From positions 1,488,001 to 1,552,000 of the forward strand of contig OZ244860.1 of the NCBI GenBank assembly GCA_965221035.1: DNA of 64,000 nt, given 5' to 3'. Position 1 is the first letter of the stretch, and each line of letters opens with the position of its first letter. The DNA comes from UBA6522 sp965221035. GTDB taxonomy: Bacteria; Pseudomonadota; Gammaproteobacteria; Steroidobacterales; Rariloculaceae. This document shows, piece by piece, positions 43,664 to 53,163 of this stretch. The notes under the pieces are model-generated. The model was not told the origin of the DNA, searched no databases, and saw only the letters and a program-made list of their open reading frames with translations. Made by a program: the position numbers and the translations under genes.

Positions 43664-43885
43664 GGGATCGCGACGGGAGAATAACCTGTCTCCGGTTTCC
43701 TGTCCCGCCAAGCGGGCGGAATCAACGGGAATTGGGGGACCGGCCAGTCGTGCAGACGCCTTGTTCGATTGGACCGGCAACCCGCCAACGTGTAAATTGT
43801 CTACGCGTCGGCCCTGCGAGACCATGCGCCGGCCCCGCCAGGGAAGAATCATGACAACCGGGAACGACCCGGAAAGGGAGCGACG

Positions 43886-44293
43886 ATGATCAATGCAATT
43901 CAAACCAGGCTCGAAGAAAACAGCGGCGAAATTCTCGGAATCACCAGAATCGTCTCGGCCTTCATGTTCCTGCAGCACGGAACCCAGAAAATGTTCGGGT
44001 TTCCGGTCGATGCGCGCGGCCCGTATGAACTGCTTTCCATGACGGGCGTCGCGGGCCTGATCGAAGTGGTGGGCGGAGTCCTGCTGTTGATCGGCCTGTT
44101 CACGCGTCCGGTGGCCTTCCTGTGTTCAGGGTTGATGGCCTTCGCCTATTGGCTGGCGCACGCGCCGCGCGGGTTCTTCCTCTGGACCATCGGCAACGGC
44201 GGCGATGCGGCTGTGCTGTACTGCTTCCTGTTCCTGTACATCGCCGCCGTGGGCGGTGGCAAGTTCAGCGTCGACGGTGCACGTGGGTCCTGA
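43886..44293 (+). CDS. DoxX-family membrane protein
   Basis: The product is 135 residues with four helices and the DoxX pattern RIVSAFMFLQHGTQKMFGFP, GVAGLIEVVGGVLLLIGLFTRPVAF and YCFLFLYIAAVGGGKFSVD. DoxX relatives are small inner-membrane proteins linked to redox or thiosulfate metabolism, usually of unknown detail. A GGGAG ribosome site precedes the start. It is followed by the DUF6152 gene on the same strand. Confidence 0.88.
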   Translation: MINAIQTRLEENSGEILGITRIVSAFMFLQHGTQKMFGFPVDARGPYELLSMTGVAGLIEVVGGVLLLIGLFTRPVAFLCSGLMAFAYWLAHAPRGFFLWTIGNGGDAAVLYCFLFLYIAAVGGGKFSVDGARGS

Positions 44294-44397
44294 TACGACT
44301 CGGTTGCGCAAACACCGCGCGGGTCGGGGTTAGACCCGACCCGCGGACTGCCGCAGGCGACGTGGCGAAGAGCAGCGTTCGACAAGGAGGCAACGCC

Positions 44398-45420
44398 GTG
44401 CGCTGGATCTTGTTGGTTGTTCTCGTGCCGCTCGCAACCCCAGCGGCGGCGCACCATTCGCGGGCGCCGTTTCTGCTGGACGAGACCTTTCGCGTCGAGG
44501 GCACGGTGGTGGAGCTGGCCTGGCGCAGCCCGCACGTCTACATGGTGGTGGATGTTCCCGATGACGACGGGGACGACGCGCGGTGGACGTTCGAGGGTCA
44601 CTCCATCGCGGGCCTGACCCGCTTTGGCTGGCAGGCGGATACGTTCCAGGCCGGCGAACTCGTTTCAGTGGTCGCCAACCCCAACCGGGATCCTTCGAAG
44701 CGATTCGGTCTTCTGGACAGCGTCACCGGCACCGACGGTGAAACCTATTACTCGTTCCGGATACCCGTGGAAACCGGCGGCAATCCGACGCGGCGGGCGC
44801 TTGCAGCCTCCACCGACTTCTCCGGGGCGTGGAATCGCCGCGCCACCCTGCTGCAATCCCTGGTGGGCGGCTTCGGCGCGCCGGAGGGCTATCCCGTCAA
44901 CGACCGCGGGCAGGCCCTGATCGACGCTTACGACCCCAACGATTCGCCCAGCTTCGACTGCCAGCCCGCGGGCGTTCCGTCCATTACGCTGGCAGCTTAC
45001 ACCCATCGCTGGATCCGTGAGTCCGACCGGATCGTCATCGAAAAGGACCAATCCACTGCCGTCCGAATCATCCACCTGGACGGTGCGGGTCCGCCGCCCG
45101 ACCGGCAGCCGGACTCGCTCGGCCATTCGGTCGGGCATTTTGAGGACGACGGCACGCTGGTGGTGGAGACCACCGGATTCGCGCCGACGCGCTGGGGAAT
45201 CGCCAGAGGCCTGGATTCCAGCGAGCGGAAGCGGGTCATCGAGCGATTCAGGCTCTCCGAAGACGGTTTTGGAATGGACGTGTCGATCACGGTCGAGGAC
45301 CCCGAGTATCTTGCCGCCCCCTACACCCGGGAGGGCGGCTACGACAAGATCCGCGACCACGAATTCAGCGACGTTCCATGCGATCCTGAAACGGCCCGGC
45401 GCCATCTCCAGTTCGAATAG
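44398..45420 (+). CDS. DUF6152-family exported protein
   Basis: The product is 340 residues from a GTG at 44398, chosen for the strong AAGGAGG seven bases upstream. A short signal peptide (WILLVVLVPLATPAAA) leads into HHSRAPFLLDETFRVEGTVVELAWRSPHVYMVV, the His-rich opening characteristic of DUF6152. The second half (GYPVNDRGQALIDAYDPND, HFEDDGTLVVETTGF) is also usual for longer members. Function is unknown; the HH motif hints at metal binding. Its last 56 bases overlap the end of the convergent coxE gene. Confidence 0.75.
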   Translation: MRWILLVVLVPLATPAAAHHSRAPFLLDETFRVEGTVVELAWRSPHVYMVVDVPDDDGDDARWTFEGHSIAGLTRFGWQADTFQAGELVSVVANPNRDPSKRFGLLDSVTGTDGETYYSFRIPVETGGNPTRRALAASTDFSGAWNRRATLLQSLVGGFGAPEGYPVNDRGQALIDAYDPNDSPSFDCQPAGVPSITLAAYTHRWIRESDRIVIEKDQSTAVRIIHLDGAGPPPDRQPDSLGHSVGHFEDDGTLVVETTGFAPTRWGIARGLDSSERKRVIERFRLSEDGFGMDVSITVEDPEYLAAPYTREGGYDKIRDHEFSDVPCDPETARRHLQFE

Positions 45421-46627
45421 GCAGGCGCGCTCCGGGTCGCCTTGCGTCGCCGGAAAGAACCGCCGCCAGGGCCGCGACACTCTTGAGGTTGTGGACTGGA
45501 AGGAATTCATCCACGTGGGGCAGGATGGCCTGGATGCCGGCGGCCAGGGGCTGGAACTGGTCGTAGCTCAACAGCGGATTCAGCCAGATCAGCTTTCGGC
45601 ATGACTTGTGCAAGCGCTCGATTTCCCGGGTCAGGCCCTCTCCGGCATCACGGTCCAGCCCGTCGCTGACCAGCAGCACGGTGGGCGCCTGGGCCAGAAC
45701 CCGCCGGGACCAGTCGCGGTTGAACACGTGCAGGCAATGGCCGATGCGGGTGCCGCCTTCCCAATCCCTCGCCAGCCGACCGGCCGAATCCAGGGACCGG
45801 TCCACGTCCCGGTCGCCAAGGCAGCGGCTGACATGGGTGAGCCGGGTGGCGAACAGGAAGGTCGACACGCGCCCATTCCGTCTCGTCAGGGCATGGGCGA
45901 AATGCAGAAAGACGCGCGAGTAGGTGGACATGGAGCCGGAAATGTCGCAAAGCACCGTAAAACCCGGCGGCCGGTCGCGCCGCCTCCGGCGCACCAGTGG
46001 AATCGTATCGGCACCAGTGCGCATCGACGCCCGCAACGTCTTGCGCAGGTCGATGCGCAGCCCCCGGGGATGTGTCCGAAAACGGCGCCCGGGGGCAGGC
46101 TTCACCAGGGGCACCATGCGCCGCACCGCCGCCTGGGCCTCGGCCAGTTCCTCGCCGGTCATCTCCTCGAAATCCCTGGTTCTCAGTCGCTCCTGACTGG
46201 ACCAGGTCAATCGGGCGTCGAACTCCGATTGCACATTCGTCCGAGCGCGCGCCTGATCCCGTTCCCGCAATAGCGCTTCCGCCACCCGGCGGCTGAGCGG
46301 CCGCCATCCCTCCCGTTTCGGTGCCGCATCGCCGATACCACCTTCCAGAGCGCCGGGACTGCGCCAGAACAGAAAGAAGACCTGGTCGAAGAATTCCCGC
46401 TGGTCGGGACGCTTGACGAAGACCGTATGCAGCGCCCAATACAGGTCGCCGCGCCGGGAGATGCCCACTGCCTCCACCACCCGCACCGCGTTCATCAGGT
46501 TTTCCGGGCCCACCGGGAGTCCGACCCTGCGCAACGCCCTGGCGAAGCCGGCAAGATGGTTGAGCAGTCGCTCGGGGGGCTGGGCGAAGGCGTCCGTGGT
46601 CATCGGCTGGTCGGCATTCGCGGTCAT
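45365..46627 (-). CDS. coxE: CoxE-like von Willebrand A domain protein
   Basis: The product is 420 residues. The N-terminal helical part (LLNHLAGFARALRRVGLPVGP, YWALHTVFVKRPDQREFFDQVF) is typical of CoxE, and the C-terminal VWA domain (about 225-400) has the MIDAS motif DISGSMS. CoxE works with the MoxR-like CoxD to complete the copper/molybdenum or sulfur site of Cox-type hydroxylases. Repeat-borne ATG codons lie around its start (46603, 46627), so initiation is ambiguous. Last gene of the cox operon. Confidence 0.88.
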   Translation of the reverse strand: MTANADQPMTTDAFAQPPERLLNHLAGFARALRRVGLPVGPENLMNAVRVVEAVGISRRGDLYWALHTVFVKRPDQREFFDQVFFLFWRSPGALEGGIGDAAPKREGWRPLSRRVAEALLRERDQARARTNVQSEFDARLTWSSQERLRTRDFEEMTGEELAEAQAAVRRMVPLVKPAPGRRFRTHPRGLRIDLRKTLRASMRTGADTIPLVRRRRRDRPPGFTVLCDISGSMSTYSRVFLHFAHALTRRNGRVSTFLFATRLTHVSRCLGDRDVDRSLDSAGRLARDWEGGTRIGHCLHVFNRDWSRRVLAQAPTVLLVSDGLDRDAGEGLTREIERLHKSCRKLIWLNPLLSYDQFQPLAAGIQAILPHVDEFLPVHNLKSVAALAAVLSGDARRPGARLPIRTGDGAGPFQDRMERR

Positions 46628-46692
46628 CGGCCGGCGTCGTCCGCGGTCATCGGTCGGTTGGCATTCGCGGTCATCGACCGGTCGGTACGGCG
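46597..46692. repeat. Four imperfect 24-base tandem repeats at the coxD/coxE junction
   Basis: GGTCATCG-type units begin at about 46597, 46622, 46645 and 46669, with spacing of 23-25 bases. On the minus strand each contains an ATGACC codon pair (ATGs at 46603, 46627, 46650, 46674), and the one at 46674 overlaps the coxD stop. Two units share GCATTCGCGGTCATCG. Confidence 0.7.
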
Positions 46693-47606
46693 CGGCTGCC
46701 GGTTCGAATCTCCTCCAGGATCCGCGCGGAGGGTGCGCCCCGCACCGTGGCTACATCGTCCTGGTACTTCAGGATGACGCCCAACGTATCACTGACCACC
46801 CCGGGTTCGAGGCTGACGATCCCGAGTTCGGACAGCGCCCGGGTCCAGTCCAGGGTCTCGGCAACCCCCGGCGCCTTGAAAAGGTCCTCACCTCGAAGCC
46901 GCTGCACGAAGGCGACGATCTCCCCGGCCAGACGCTCCTCCGCGTCGGGCACTTTCACCTTGACGATCGCAAGTTCCCGTTCGGCGGAGGGATAGTCGAT
47001 CCAGTGGTAGAAGCAGCGCCGCTTCAGCGCGTCGTGAATCTCCCGCGTCCGGTTGGACGTGATGATCACCACGGGCGGACTGTCCGCCTTGATCGTGCCG
47101 ATCTCCGGAATGGAGACCTGAAAGTCCGCCAGAATTTCCAGAAGGTATGCTTCGAACGGTTCATCGGCCCGGTCCAGCTCATCGATCAGCAGTACCGGTG
47201 GACCTCCTTCGTGGGGCGCCAACGCCTGCAGCAGCGGCCGCTCGACGAGAAATTTCCGATCGAAGACATCGTCGGCGAGCCGTTGCCGGGACCGTTCGCC
47301 CGCCGCCTCGGCGAGGCGGATTTCGATCATCTGCCGGGCGTAGTTCCACTCGTAGACGGCGGAGGCCACATCCAGCCCTTCGTAGCACTGCAGCCGCAGG
47401 AGGCGGCGGCCCAGCGCGGCCGCCAGGACGTTGGCCACCTCGGTCTTGCCAACGCCGGCCTCGCCCTCGAGAAACAGCGGGCGGTTCAGCTTCAGCGCCA
47501 GGAATACCGCGGTTGCCAGACCGCGTTCCGCCACGTAGCGGCCGGAACCCAGCATGGCCTCGGTCCGGTCGACGCTTGCGGGAATCTCCACCGGTGCTCG
47601 AACCAC
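46671..47606 (-). CDS. coxD: CoxD-like MoxR-family AAA+ ATPase
   Basis: The product is 311 residues from the GTG at 47606; an ATG at 47726 is also in frame but would overlap coxM by 71 bases and add a low-complexity leader. Walker A GEAGVGKTE, Walker B VLLIDELDRADE, sensor-1 IITSNRTREIHDALKRRCFYHWIDYP are all present. In cox systems this chaperone ATPase helps insert the active-site metal-sulfur centre of CoxL. It lies between coxM and coxE. Confidence 0.88.
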   Translation of the reverse strand: MVRAPVEIPASVDRTEAMLGSGRYVAERGLATAVFLALKLNRPLFLEGEAGVGKTEVANVLAAALGRRLLRLQCYEGLDVASAVYEWNYARQMIEIRLAEAAGERSRQRLADDVFDRKFLVERPLLQALAPHEGGPPVLLIDELDRADEPFEAYLLEILADFQVSIPEIGTIKADSPPVVIITSNRTREIHDALKRRCFYHWIDYPSAERELAIVKVKVPDAEERLAGEIVAFVQRLRGEDLFKAPGVAETLDWTRALSELGIVSLEPGVVSDTLGVILKYQDDVATVRGAPSARILEEIRTGSRAVPTGR

Positions 47607-47655
47607 CTGCCCGTTGCGGGACCGCGTGGAAGAGCCCGCGTCGCGGGCGGCGCTT

Positions 47656-48450
47656 TCAGCCGGCCGCCGCCACGGCGCGCCTGGCCATGACGGTGACAAG
47701 GTGGGCACGGTACCCGGCCGACGCATGGAGATCTTCGTTGAGGCCGTCCGCCGATACCTCGATACCCGCCACGGCCTCGGGGGCGAAATTCGCCTCCAGC
47801 GCCCGCTCCATTTCCGGCACCCGAAAGACGCTGCCGCCGGCGCCGGTCACCGCCACTCGGACACGGTCGCCGCTCTGGGAGACCATCACGCCGACGATCG
47901 CGTAGCGGGACGCCGGATTCGGGAACTTCATGTAGGCCGCCCGGTCCGGAACGGGGAAGCTCACCTCGGTGACAAGCTCGCCGGGATCAAGCGCGGTCTC
48001 GAACAGGCCGGTGAAGAAGTCATCCGCGCCGATGGTCCGTGAGTTGGTGCGCACGGTGGCGCCCAGGCCCACGACAGCCGCCGGATAGTCCGCCGCGGGA
48101 TCGGCATTGGCGATGGACCCGCCGAGGGTGCCGCAGTTGCGCACCTGGGGATCGCCAATGGATTCAGCCAGGCCGGCAAGCGCGGGAATCGCCTGCCGCA
48201 CCTCGGCTGATGCGGCCACTTCCGCGTGCGTGGTCATGGCACCGATCAACACGACTCCGTTGTCCGTCCGAATGCCCCTGAGTTCGTCGAGGCCGCCCAG
48301 ATCGATGACCTCGGAAGGCGCGGCGAGCCTGAACTTGAGCACCGGAATCAGCGTCATGCCGCCGGCAAGGTAGGAGGCATCGTCGGACCCGGCCGAGCGC
48401 GCCACCGCGTCGGATACCGAGCTTGCGCGTTGATAATTCAACTCGTACAT
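47656..48450 (-). CDS. coxM: CoxM-like FAD-binding subunit
   Basis: The product is 264 residues from the ATG at 48450. FAD motifs are AGGMTLIPVLKFRL and TLGGSIANADPAADYP, with the C-terminal CO-dehydrogenase flavoprotein domain (about 170-262). It passes electrons from the Fe-S subunit to the electron-transport chain. It follows coxL by five bases and is followed by coxD. Confidence 0.92.
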   Translation of the reverse strand: MYELNYQRASSVSDAVARSAGSDDASYLAGGMTLIPVLKFRLAAPSEVIDLGGLDELRGIRTDNGVVLIGAMTTHAEVAASAEVRQAIPALAGLAESIGDPQVRNCGTLGGSIANADPAADYPAAVVGLGATVRTNSRTIGADDFFTGLFETALDPGELVTEVSFPVPDRAAYMKFPNPASRYAIVGVMVSQSGDRVRVAVTGAGGSVFRVPEMERALEANFAPEAVAGIEVSADGLNEDLHASAGYRAHLVTVMARRAVAAAG

Positions 48451-48455
48451 GGCCG

Positions 48456-50807
48456 CTATTCTCCTTGCGCCGCCCGCAGCGCCGCCCAGACTTTTTCCGG
48501 CGTGGCCGGCATGTCCACGTGGGCAACGCCGATCGCATCGGTGATGGCGTTGATCAGCGCCGCGGGCGCGGCGATGGCGCCGGCCTCGCCGCAACCCTTC
48601 ACGCCCAGCGGGTTGTGGGGACAGGGCGTCTCCGTGGTCTCGATGTGGAAGCTGGGCAGATCGTCCGCCCGTGGAACGCAGTAGTCTGTCAACGAGCCGG
48701 ACAGAAGCTGTCCCGATTCTTCGTCGTATACGCAGTTCTCCAGCAACGCCTGACCCACGCCATGAGCAATGCCGCCATGCACCTGGCCGTCAACGATCAT
48801 CGGGTTGATGATCTTGCCGAAGTCGTCCACCGCGTTCCAGTTGACGATCTGCGTGGTGCCGGTTTCCGGGTCCACCTCCACTTCGCAGATGTGGCAGCCC
48901 GACGGGAACGTGAAGTTGGCCGGATCGTAGAACGCGCTTTCGTCCAGACCCGGTTCAAGCTCGTCGAGCGGATAATTGTGGGGCACGTAGGCCGACAACG
49001 CGACATCGCCGAAACCCACCGACTTGTCGGTGCCGCGCACCCGGAACTCGCCGGACTCGAAGTCGATATCCGCCTCGCCGGCTTCCAGTGCATGGGCCGC
49101 GATCCTGGTTCCCTTGGCGACGATCTTGTCCAGCGCCATGGAAATCGCCGAACCGCCCACGGCCAGTGATCGGGAGCCGTAGGTGCCCATGCCGAAGGGA
49201 ATCTGGTCGGTGTCCCCGTGCACCACCTCCACGTTCTCGAAGGGAATGCCCAGGCGGTCGGAGACGATCTGGGCGAACGTGGTTTCGTGACCTTGCCCGT
49301 GGGAATGGGAACCGGTGTAGACAGTCACCGAACCGGTGGGATGGACGCGCACCTGGGCGGCCTCGAACAGCCCCGCACGGGCGCCGATCATCCCGGCCAC
49401 ATTCGATGGCGCCATGCCGCAGGCCTCGATGTAGCCCGCCACGCCGATGCCCCTCAACCGGCCCCGCCCCCTGGCTTCTTCCCGACGCCGGGCGAACCCG
49501 GCATAGTCGGCCGCTTCGGCGGCACGATCCAGGATCCCGTCGTAGTCGCCACTGTCGTATTGCACGACCACCGGCGTCTGGTAAGGAAAGGCATCGGATG
49601 GGATGAAGTTGCGGCGGCGGATTTCCAGCGGGTCGATACCGAGTTCCCGCGCGGCGGTCTCCACCACCCTCTCCAGCAGGAAAGTGGCTTCCGGCCGTCC
49701 GGCGCCCCGCTCCGCATCGACCGGCGCGGTGTTGGTGAAAACTGCGTCGACGTCGCATCGGATCGCGGGTGTGGTGTAAAGACCCGCCAGCAGCGTCGCA
49801 TAGAGATAGGTCGGGATCAGCGGCCCGAAGGTCGAAAGGTAGGCGCCCATGTTGGCCGCCGTGTGCACTCGCAGGCCGAGAAACTTGCCGTCGGACGCGC
49901 ACGCCAGCTCCACCCGGGTGACGTGGTCCCGACCGTGGGTGTCGGAGAGGAAGGACTCGGTTCGCTCGGCGGTCCACCTGACCGGCCGCCCCACCTGTTT
50001 AGCCGCCCAGGTGACCGCGATTTCCTCCGGGTAATGGGGAATCTTCGATCCGAATCCGCCGCCCACGTCAGGAGAAACCACGCGCAGCTTGTGCTCGGGG
50101 ATGCCGAGCACGAAGGCGCCCATGAGCAGACGGATCACGTGCGGGTTCTGACTGGTGGTATACAGCGTGTAGCTGTCCTTGGCGGGGTCATATTCGCCGA
50201 TGGCTGCCCGCGGTTCGATGGCGTTCGGGCACTTGCGGTTGTTGACCAGTTCAAGCGTGGTGACGTGATCCGCCCTGGCGAACGCCGCATCGGTGGCATC
50301 GGCGTCGCCGATTCCCCACGAGAAACTGCTGTTGTCCTCCAGGTCGTGAATGGTCGGGGCGCCGTCGGCCTGCGCCGCCGCCATGGAGACCACCGCGGGA
50401 AGTTCGTCGTAGTCCACCTCGACCGCCTCGGCCGCGTCCCTGGCCTGTTCAACGGTTTCGGCGACGACCATGGCGATCATGTCGCCCACGAAACGAACCT
50501 TTCCCTGCGCGAGCACCGGGCGGGGCGGTTCGTTGATGGGCCCACCGTCGGGGGCGAATCCGCAGGGCACGCCGCCGACCCCCTCGATGTCATCGCCCGT
50601 GAAAACCGCCACCACGCCGGGCATGCTCCTGGCAGCCCCGGCATCCACCGAGCGCAGGTTGGCGTGGGCCACCACGGAACGAACGAACACCGCGTGAACC
50701 TGGCCCGGTCTGACGATATCGTCCGTGTAATTGCCTTGTCCGGTCAGAAATCGAAAATCCTCTGTGCGCTTGACCGCGGCGCCGATTCCAGTGTCCATAC
50801 CATCCAT
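48456..50807 (-). CDS. coxL: Molybdenum hydroxylase large subunit, form-II CoxL-like
   Basis: The product is 783 residues with two xanthine-oxidase/CODH molybdopterin domains. Key features: KRTEDFRFLTGQGNYTDD at the start, GGFGSKIPHYPEE, the active-site loop AERGAGR at about residues 365-371, SHSHGQGHETTFAQIV and the catalytic Glu in KGCGEAGAIAAPAALINAI (E741). Form I CO dehydrogenases carry AYRCSFR; this loop lacks the Cys and resembles form II AYRGAGR with Tyr replaced by Glu. True CO oxidation is therefore unlikely; hydroxylation of an aldehyde, purine or aromatic substrate is more plausible. It starts four bases after coxS. Confidence 0.9.
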   Translation of the reverse strand: MDGMDTGIGAAVKRTEDFRFLTGQGNYTDDIVRPGQVHAVFVRSVVAHANLRSVDAGAARSMPGVVAVFTGDDIEGVGGVPCGFAPDGGPINEPPRPVLAQGKVRFVGDMIAMVVAETVEQARDAAEAVEVDYDELPAVVSMAAAQADGAPTIHDLEDNSSFSWGIGDADATDAAFARADHVTTLELVNNRKCPNAIEPRAAIGEYDPAKDSYTLYTTSQNPHVIRLLMGAFVLGIPEHKLRVVSPDVGGGFGSKIPHYPEEIAVTWAAKQVGRPVRWTAERTESFLSDTHGRDHVTRVELACASDGKFLGLRVHTAANMGAYLSTFGPLIPTYLYATLLAGLYTTPAIRCDVDAVFTNTAPVDAERGAGRPEATFLLERVVETAARELGIDPLEIRRRNFIPSDAFPYQTPVVVQYDSGDYDGILDRAAEAADYAGFARRREEARGRGRLRGIGVAGYIEACGMAPSNVAGMIGARAGLFEAAQVRVHPTGSVTVYTGSHSHGQGHETTFAQIVSDRLGIPFENVEVVHGDTDQIPFGMGTYGSRSLAVGGSAISMALDKIVAKGTRIAAHALEAGEADIDFESGEFRVRGTDKSVGFGDVALSAYVPHNYPLDELEPGLDESAFYDPANFTFPSGCHICEVEVDPETGTTQIVNWNAVDDFGKIINPMIVDGQVHGGIAHGVGQALLENCVYDEESGQLLSGSLTDYCVPRADDLPSFHIETTETPCPHNPLGVKGCGEAGAIAAPAALINAITDAIGVAHVDMPATPEKVWAALRAAQGE

Positions 50808-50811
50808 ACCG

Positions 50812-51282
<471 letters not shown>

Positions 51283-51354
51283 GTCCCGCCTCCCGAGATC
51301 AGACTGCCGTTATTGCCTGCCGGAAAAGATAGCACAAAGGCCCGCCAGGGGCGT

Positions 51355-51735
51355 TCAGGTCTGAAATCCCAATACCGAAGCTGTTGCCTGCTGCTTCCTG
51401 TCAAGCGTGATGAAGTACATCTCGCTCGGGTCTGGAGCGATGTACAGCGCCGTAGCCATGTGCCACAGGTCCGCGCCCTTCATGTAACCGGTGTCGAGAA
51501 CCACGGCAAATTCCGGGGACAGCGGCCGATCGGGCATGACCCAATCGATCCGAGACAACCTACCTGTTTCAAAGTGGCGACGCTCTCGGGCGTAGGTGGA
51601 TCGCAACTCCGCTTCCAGAAGATTGGACGAAACGATGCCGGTGAATTCGTTGAGGCGTTGCGCCACGGCATCGCTGCCGGGCTCGCCAAACGCTGCGGCG
51701 ACCAGGGCCGAGGTATCCACGTAGGCGATTGCCAT
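51355..51735 (-). CDS. vapC: VapC-like PIN-domain toxin
   Basis: The product is 126 residues with the PIN acidic residues: AYVDTSALVA at the N-terminus, Glu in LLEAELRS and Asp in KGADLWHMATAL. VapC toxins are RNases cutting tRNA or rRNA. The start overlaps the stop of the antitoxin gene, the usual coupled order. Confidence 0.88.
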   Translation of the reverse strand: MAIAYVDTSALVAAAFGEPGSDAVAQRLNEFTGIVSSNLLEAELRSTYARERRHFETGRLSRIDWVMPDRPLSPEFAVVLDTGYMKGADLWHMATALYIAPDPSEMYFITLDRKQQATASVLGFQT

Positions 51736-52019
51736 CAGTCCCGCTCGGCCAGGAAGCGCTCCAGTGCGCCCGGCGACGGTTCGCCCGGAACGATTTCCAT
51801 GCGGGGTCCCGAGGAACGGATCAGCACTCCCTGCCGCCTCAAGCCCTCAAGCCGCGCTTCCAGGGATTCGGACTCTTGTACAGGACGAATTTCCGCAACC
51901 GGTTCGCCGCGATAGGAAATTGTGACTGTCCTGCCGTCGCGCACTTGGCGTATCACTTGGGAAAAGCGCGCCTTTGCTTCGTACACGGAATACACTTCCG
52001 CCACTGCATCGCTCCACAT
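51735..52019 (-). CDS. Phd/YefM-type antitoxin
   Basis: The product is 94 residues: EVYSVYEAKARFSQVIRQVRDGRTVTISYRGEPVAEIRPV is the Phd/YefM DNA-binding fold, followed by a helical tail that would bind the toxin (LEGLRRQGVLI, ALERFLAERD). It represses the pair's promoter and blocks the downstream PIN toxin. Confidence 0.85.
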   Translation of the reverse strand: MWSDAVAEVYSVYEAKARFSQVIRQVRDGRTVTISYRGEPVAEIRPVQESESLEARLEGLRRQGVLIRSSGPRMEIVPGEPSPGALERFLAERD

Positions 52020-52156
52020 ACACTGAAAGGACTGATGGCCCGGAGCCCGGGACGCTGGAATTAGCCTATCTAGTCAGACTGGTTATTTCAAGGGCGTGTA
52101 TCGACCGGGCGCTTATAGAATGGAGACTGATTCCTTAAAAAATCCGGAATGAAAAA

Positions 52157-53128
52157 ATGGAACACGACCACTCGGGTTCGAACACCTTTCGACAATCGGT
52201 TTCCGAGGGCGACATCGACTGGCTGCTGTGCGTGGAGTTGAATGCGTGCCCCGAATTCCGTAATTGGCTCGCGGACCGCCTGTTCAAGGATTGTGGCGAC
52301 GTTCGGCATGTTGGTGCGTGGAAAGGAGTGAGCAAACAGGTGAGCACCGGGCAGGGCGAGTCGGATGTCCTTTGGCTTGTCGAGTCCGCACAAAAGAAAA
52401 TCCTGGGCATGGTGGAAAACAAGATTTCCGCACCGGCGCAGCCGGACCAGTACCAACGCTACATTGATCGGGGACGAGATTACGTCAAGAAATCAATTTG
52501 CGACGAATTCCGAATCGCATTGTTGTCGCCAAGGGCCTATTCCTCTCAGGAATCGGAAGCGTATCCAATCAGAATCCATTACGAAGAGGTTTGCGAGTGG
52601 CTTGAGTGCAGGGAAGCCGAGAGATCCTGATACTTGGCGGAAGTCTATGGGGCTGGAATTAGAAAATGTGAAGGTGAACTCGCACCCGAAGACCCCGAAA
52701 TGAAGTCATTTCACTTGAAAATCTGGGAACTCGCAGAAACGTCATTTCCAGAGTTGGGGTTGATTCATCCAGACCGCAGAAACATTAGCGCAAATCGACC
52801 TTGGGTACATATTCCTCATCACGATCCGGGGGTCCAAATAATTCTCAAGATGGCGAACACCGGAAAAAAGTACAAGGACAACACCGCAGTCCATCTTGAA
52901 CTCAAGGGGCGCGGTTCCGAGGTTGCGAGCTTGAAGGATACGTACAAATGCAAGCTGACTGGAACGGAAATTGAAGTGGTGGAGACTGGAAACTCCGCCT
53001 CGTTCAGCCTATCCGTCCGAACAATCACTCCACCGAAATATGATGAGCCTGCTGTCCGGAAAGCCCTGGAGGCAGCGTCATTCCTGAAGTCATGGTGGGA
53101 AGACGCCCGCCTGGAAGAGCATCGTTAG
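52157..53128 (+). pseudogene. PD-(D/E)XK-family nuclease gene interrupted by an in-frame stop
   Basis: One reading frame gives 157 residues to a TGA at 52628-52630, then continues in the same frame for another 165 residues to 53128. The first half has a PD-(D/E)XK core: GESDVLWLV then LGMVENKISAPAQPDQYQRY (Asp and ExK). The second half (MKSFHLKIWELAETSFPE, HHDPGVQIILKM) matches the C-terminal part of the same family of about 320-residue proteins. Around the stop, another frame reads PDTWRKSMGLE, which looks like the missing link, so two compensating frameshifts are as likely as one nonsense change. It is AT-richer than its neighbours. Probably an inactivated defence-type nuclease. Confidence 0.6.
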
Positions 53129-53163
53129 CGCTGACCCCAAAACTACCCGACCAACCCTGTTCC

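Noticed and set aside
48456..50807. Calling coxL a true aerobic CO dehydrogenase
   Set aside because: The active-site loop lacks the Cys of form I (AYRCSFR).
52628..52630. TGA as a selenocysteine codon in the PD-(D/E)XK gene
   Set aside because: No selenocysteine insertion hairpin is apparent and the family does not use selenocysteine; nearby frame changes explain the break better.
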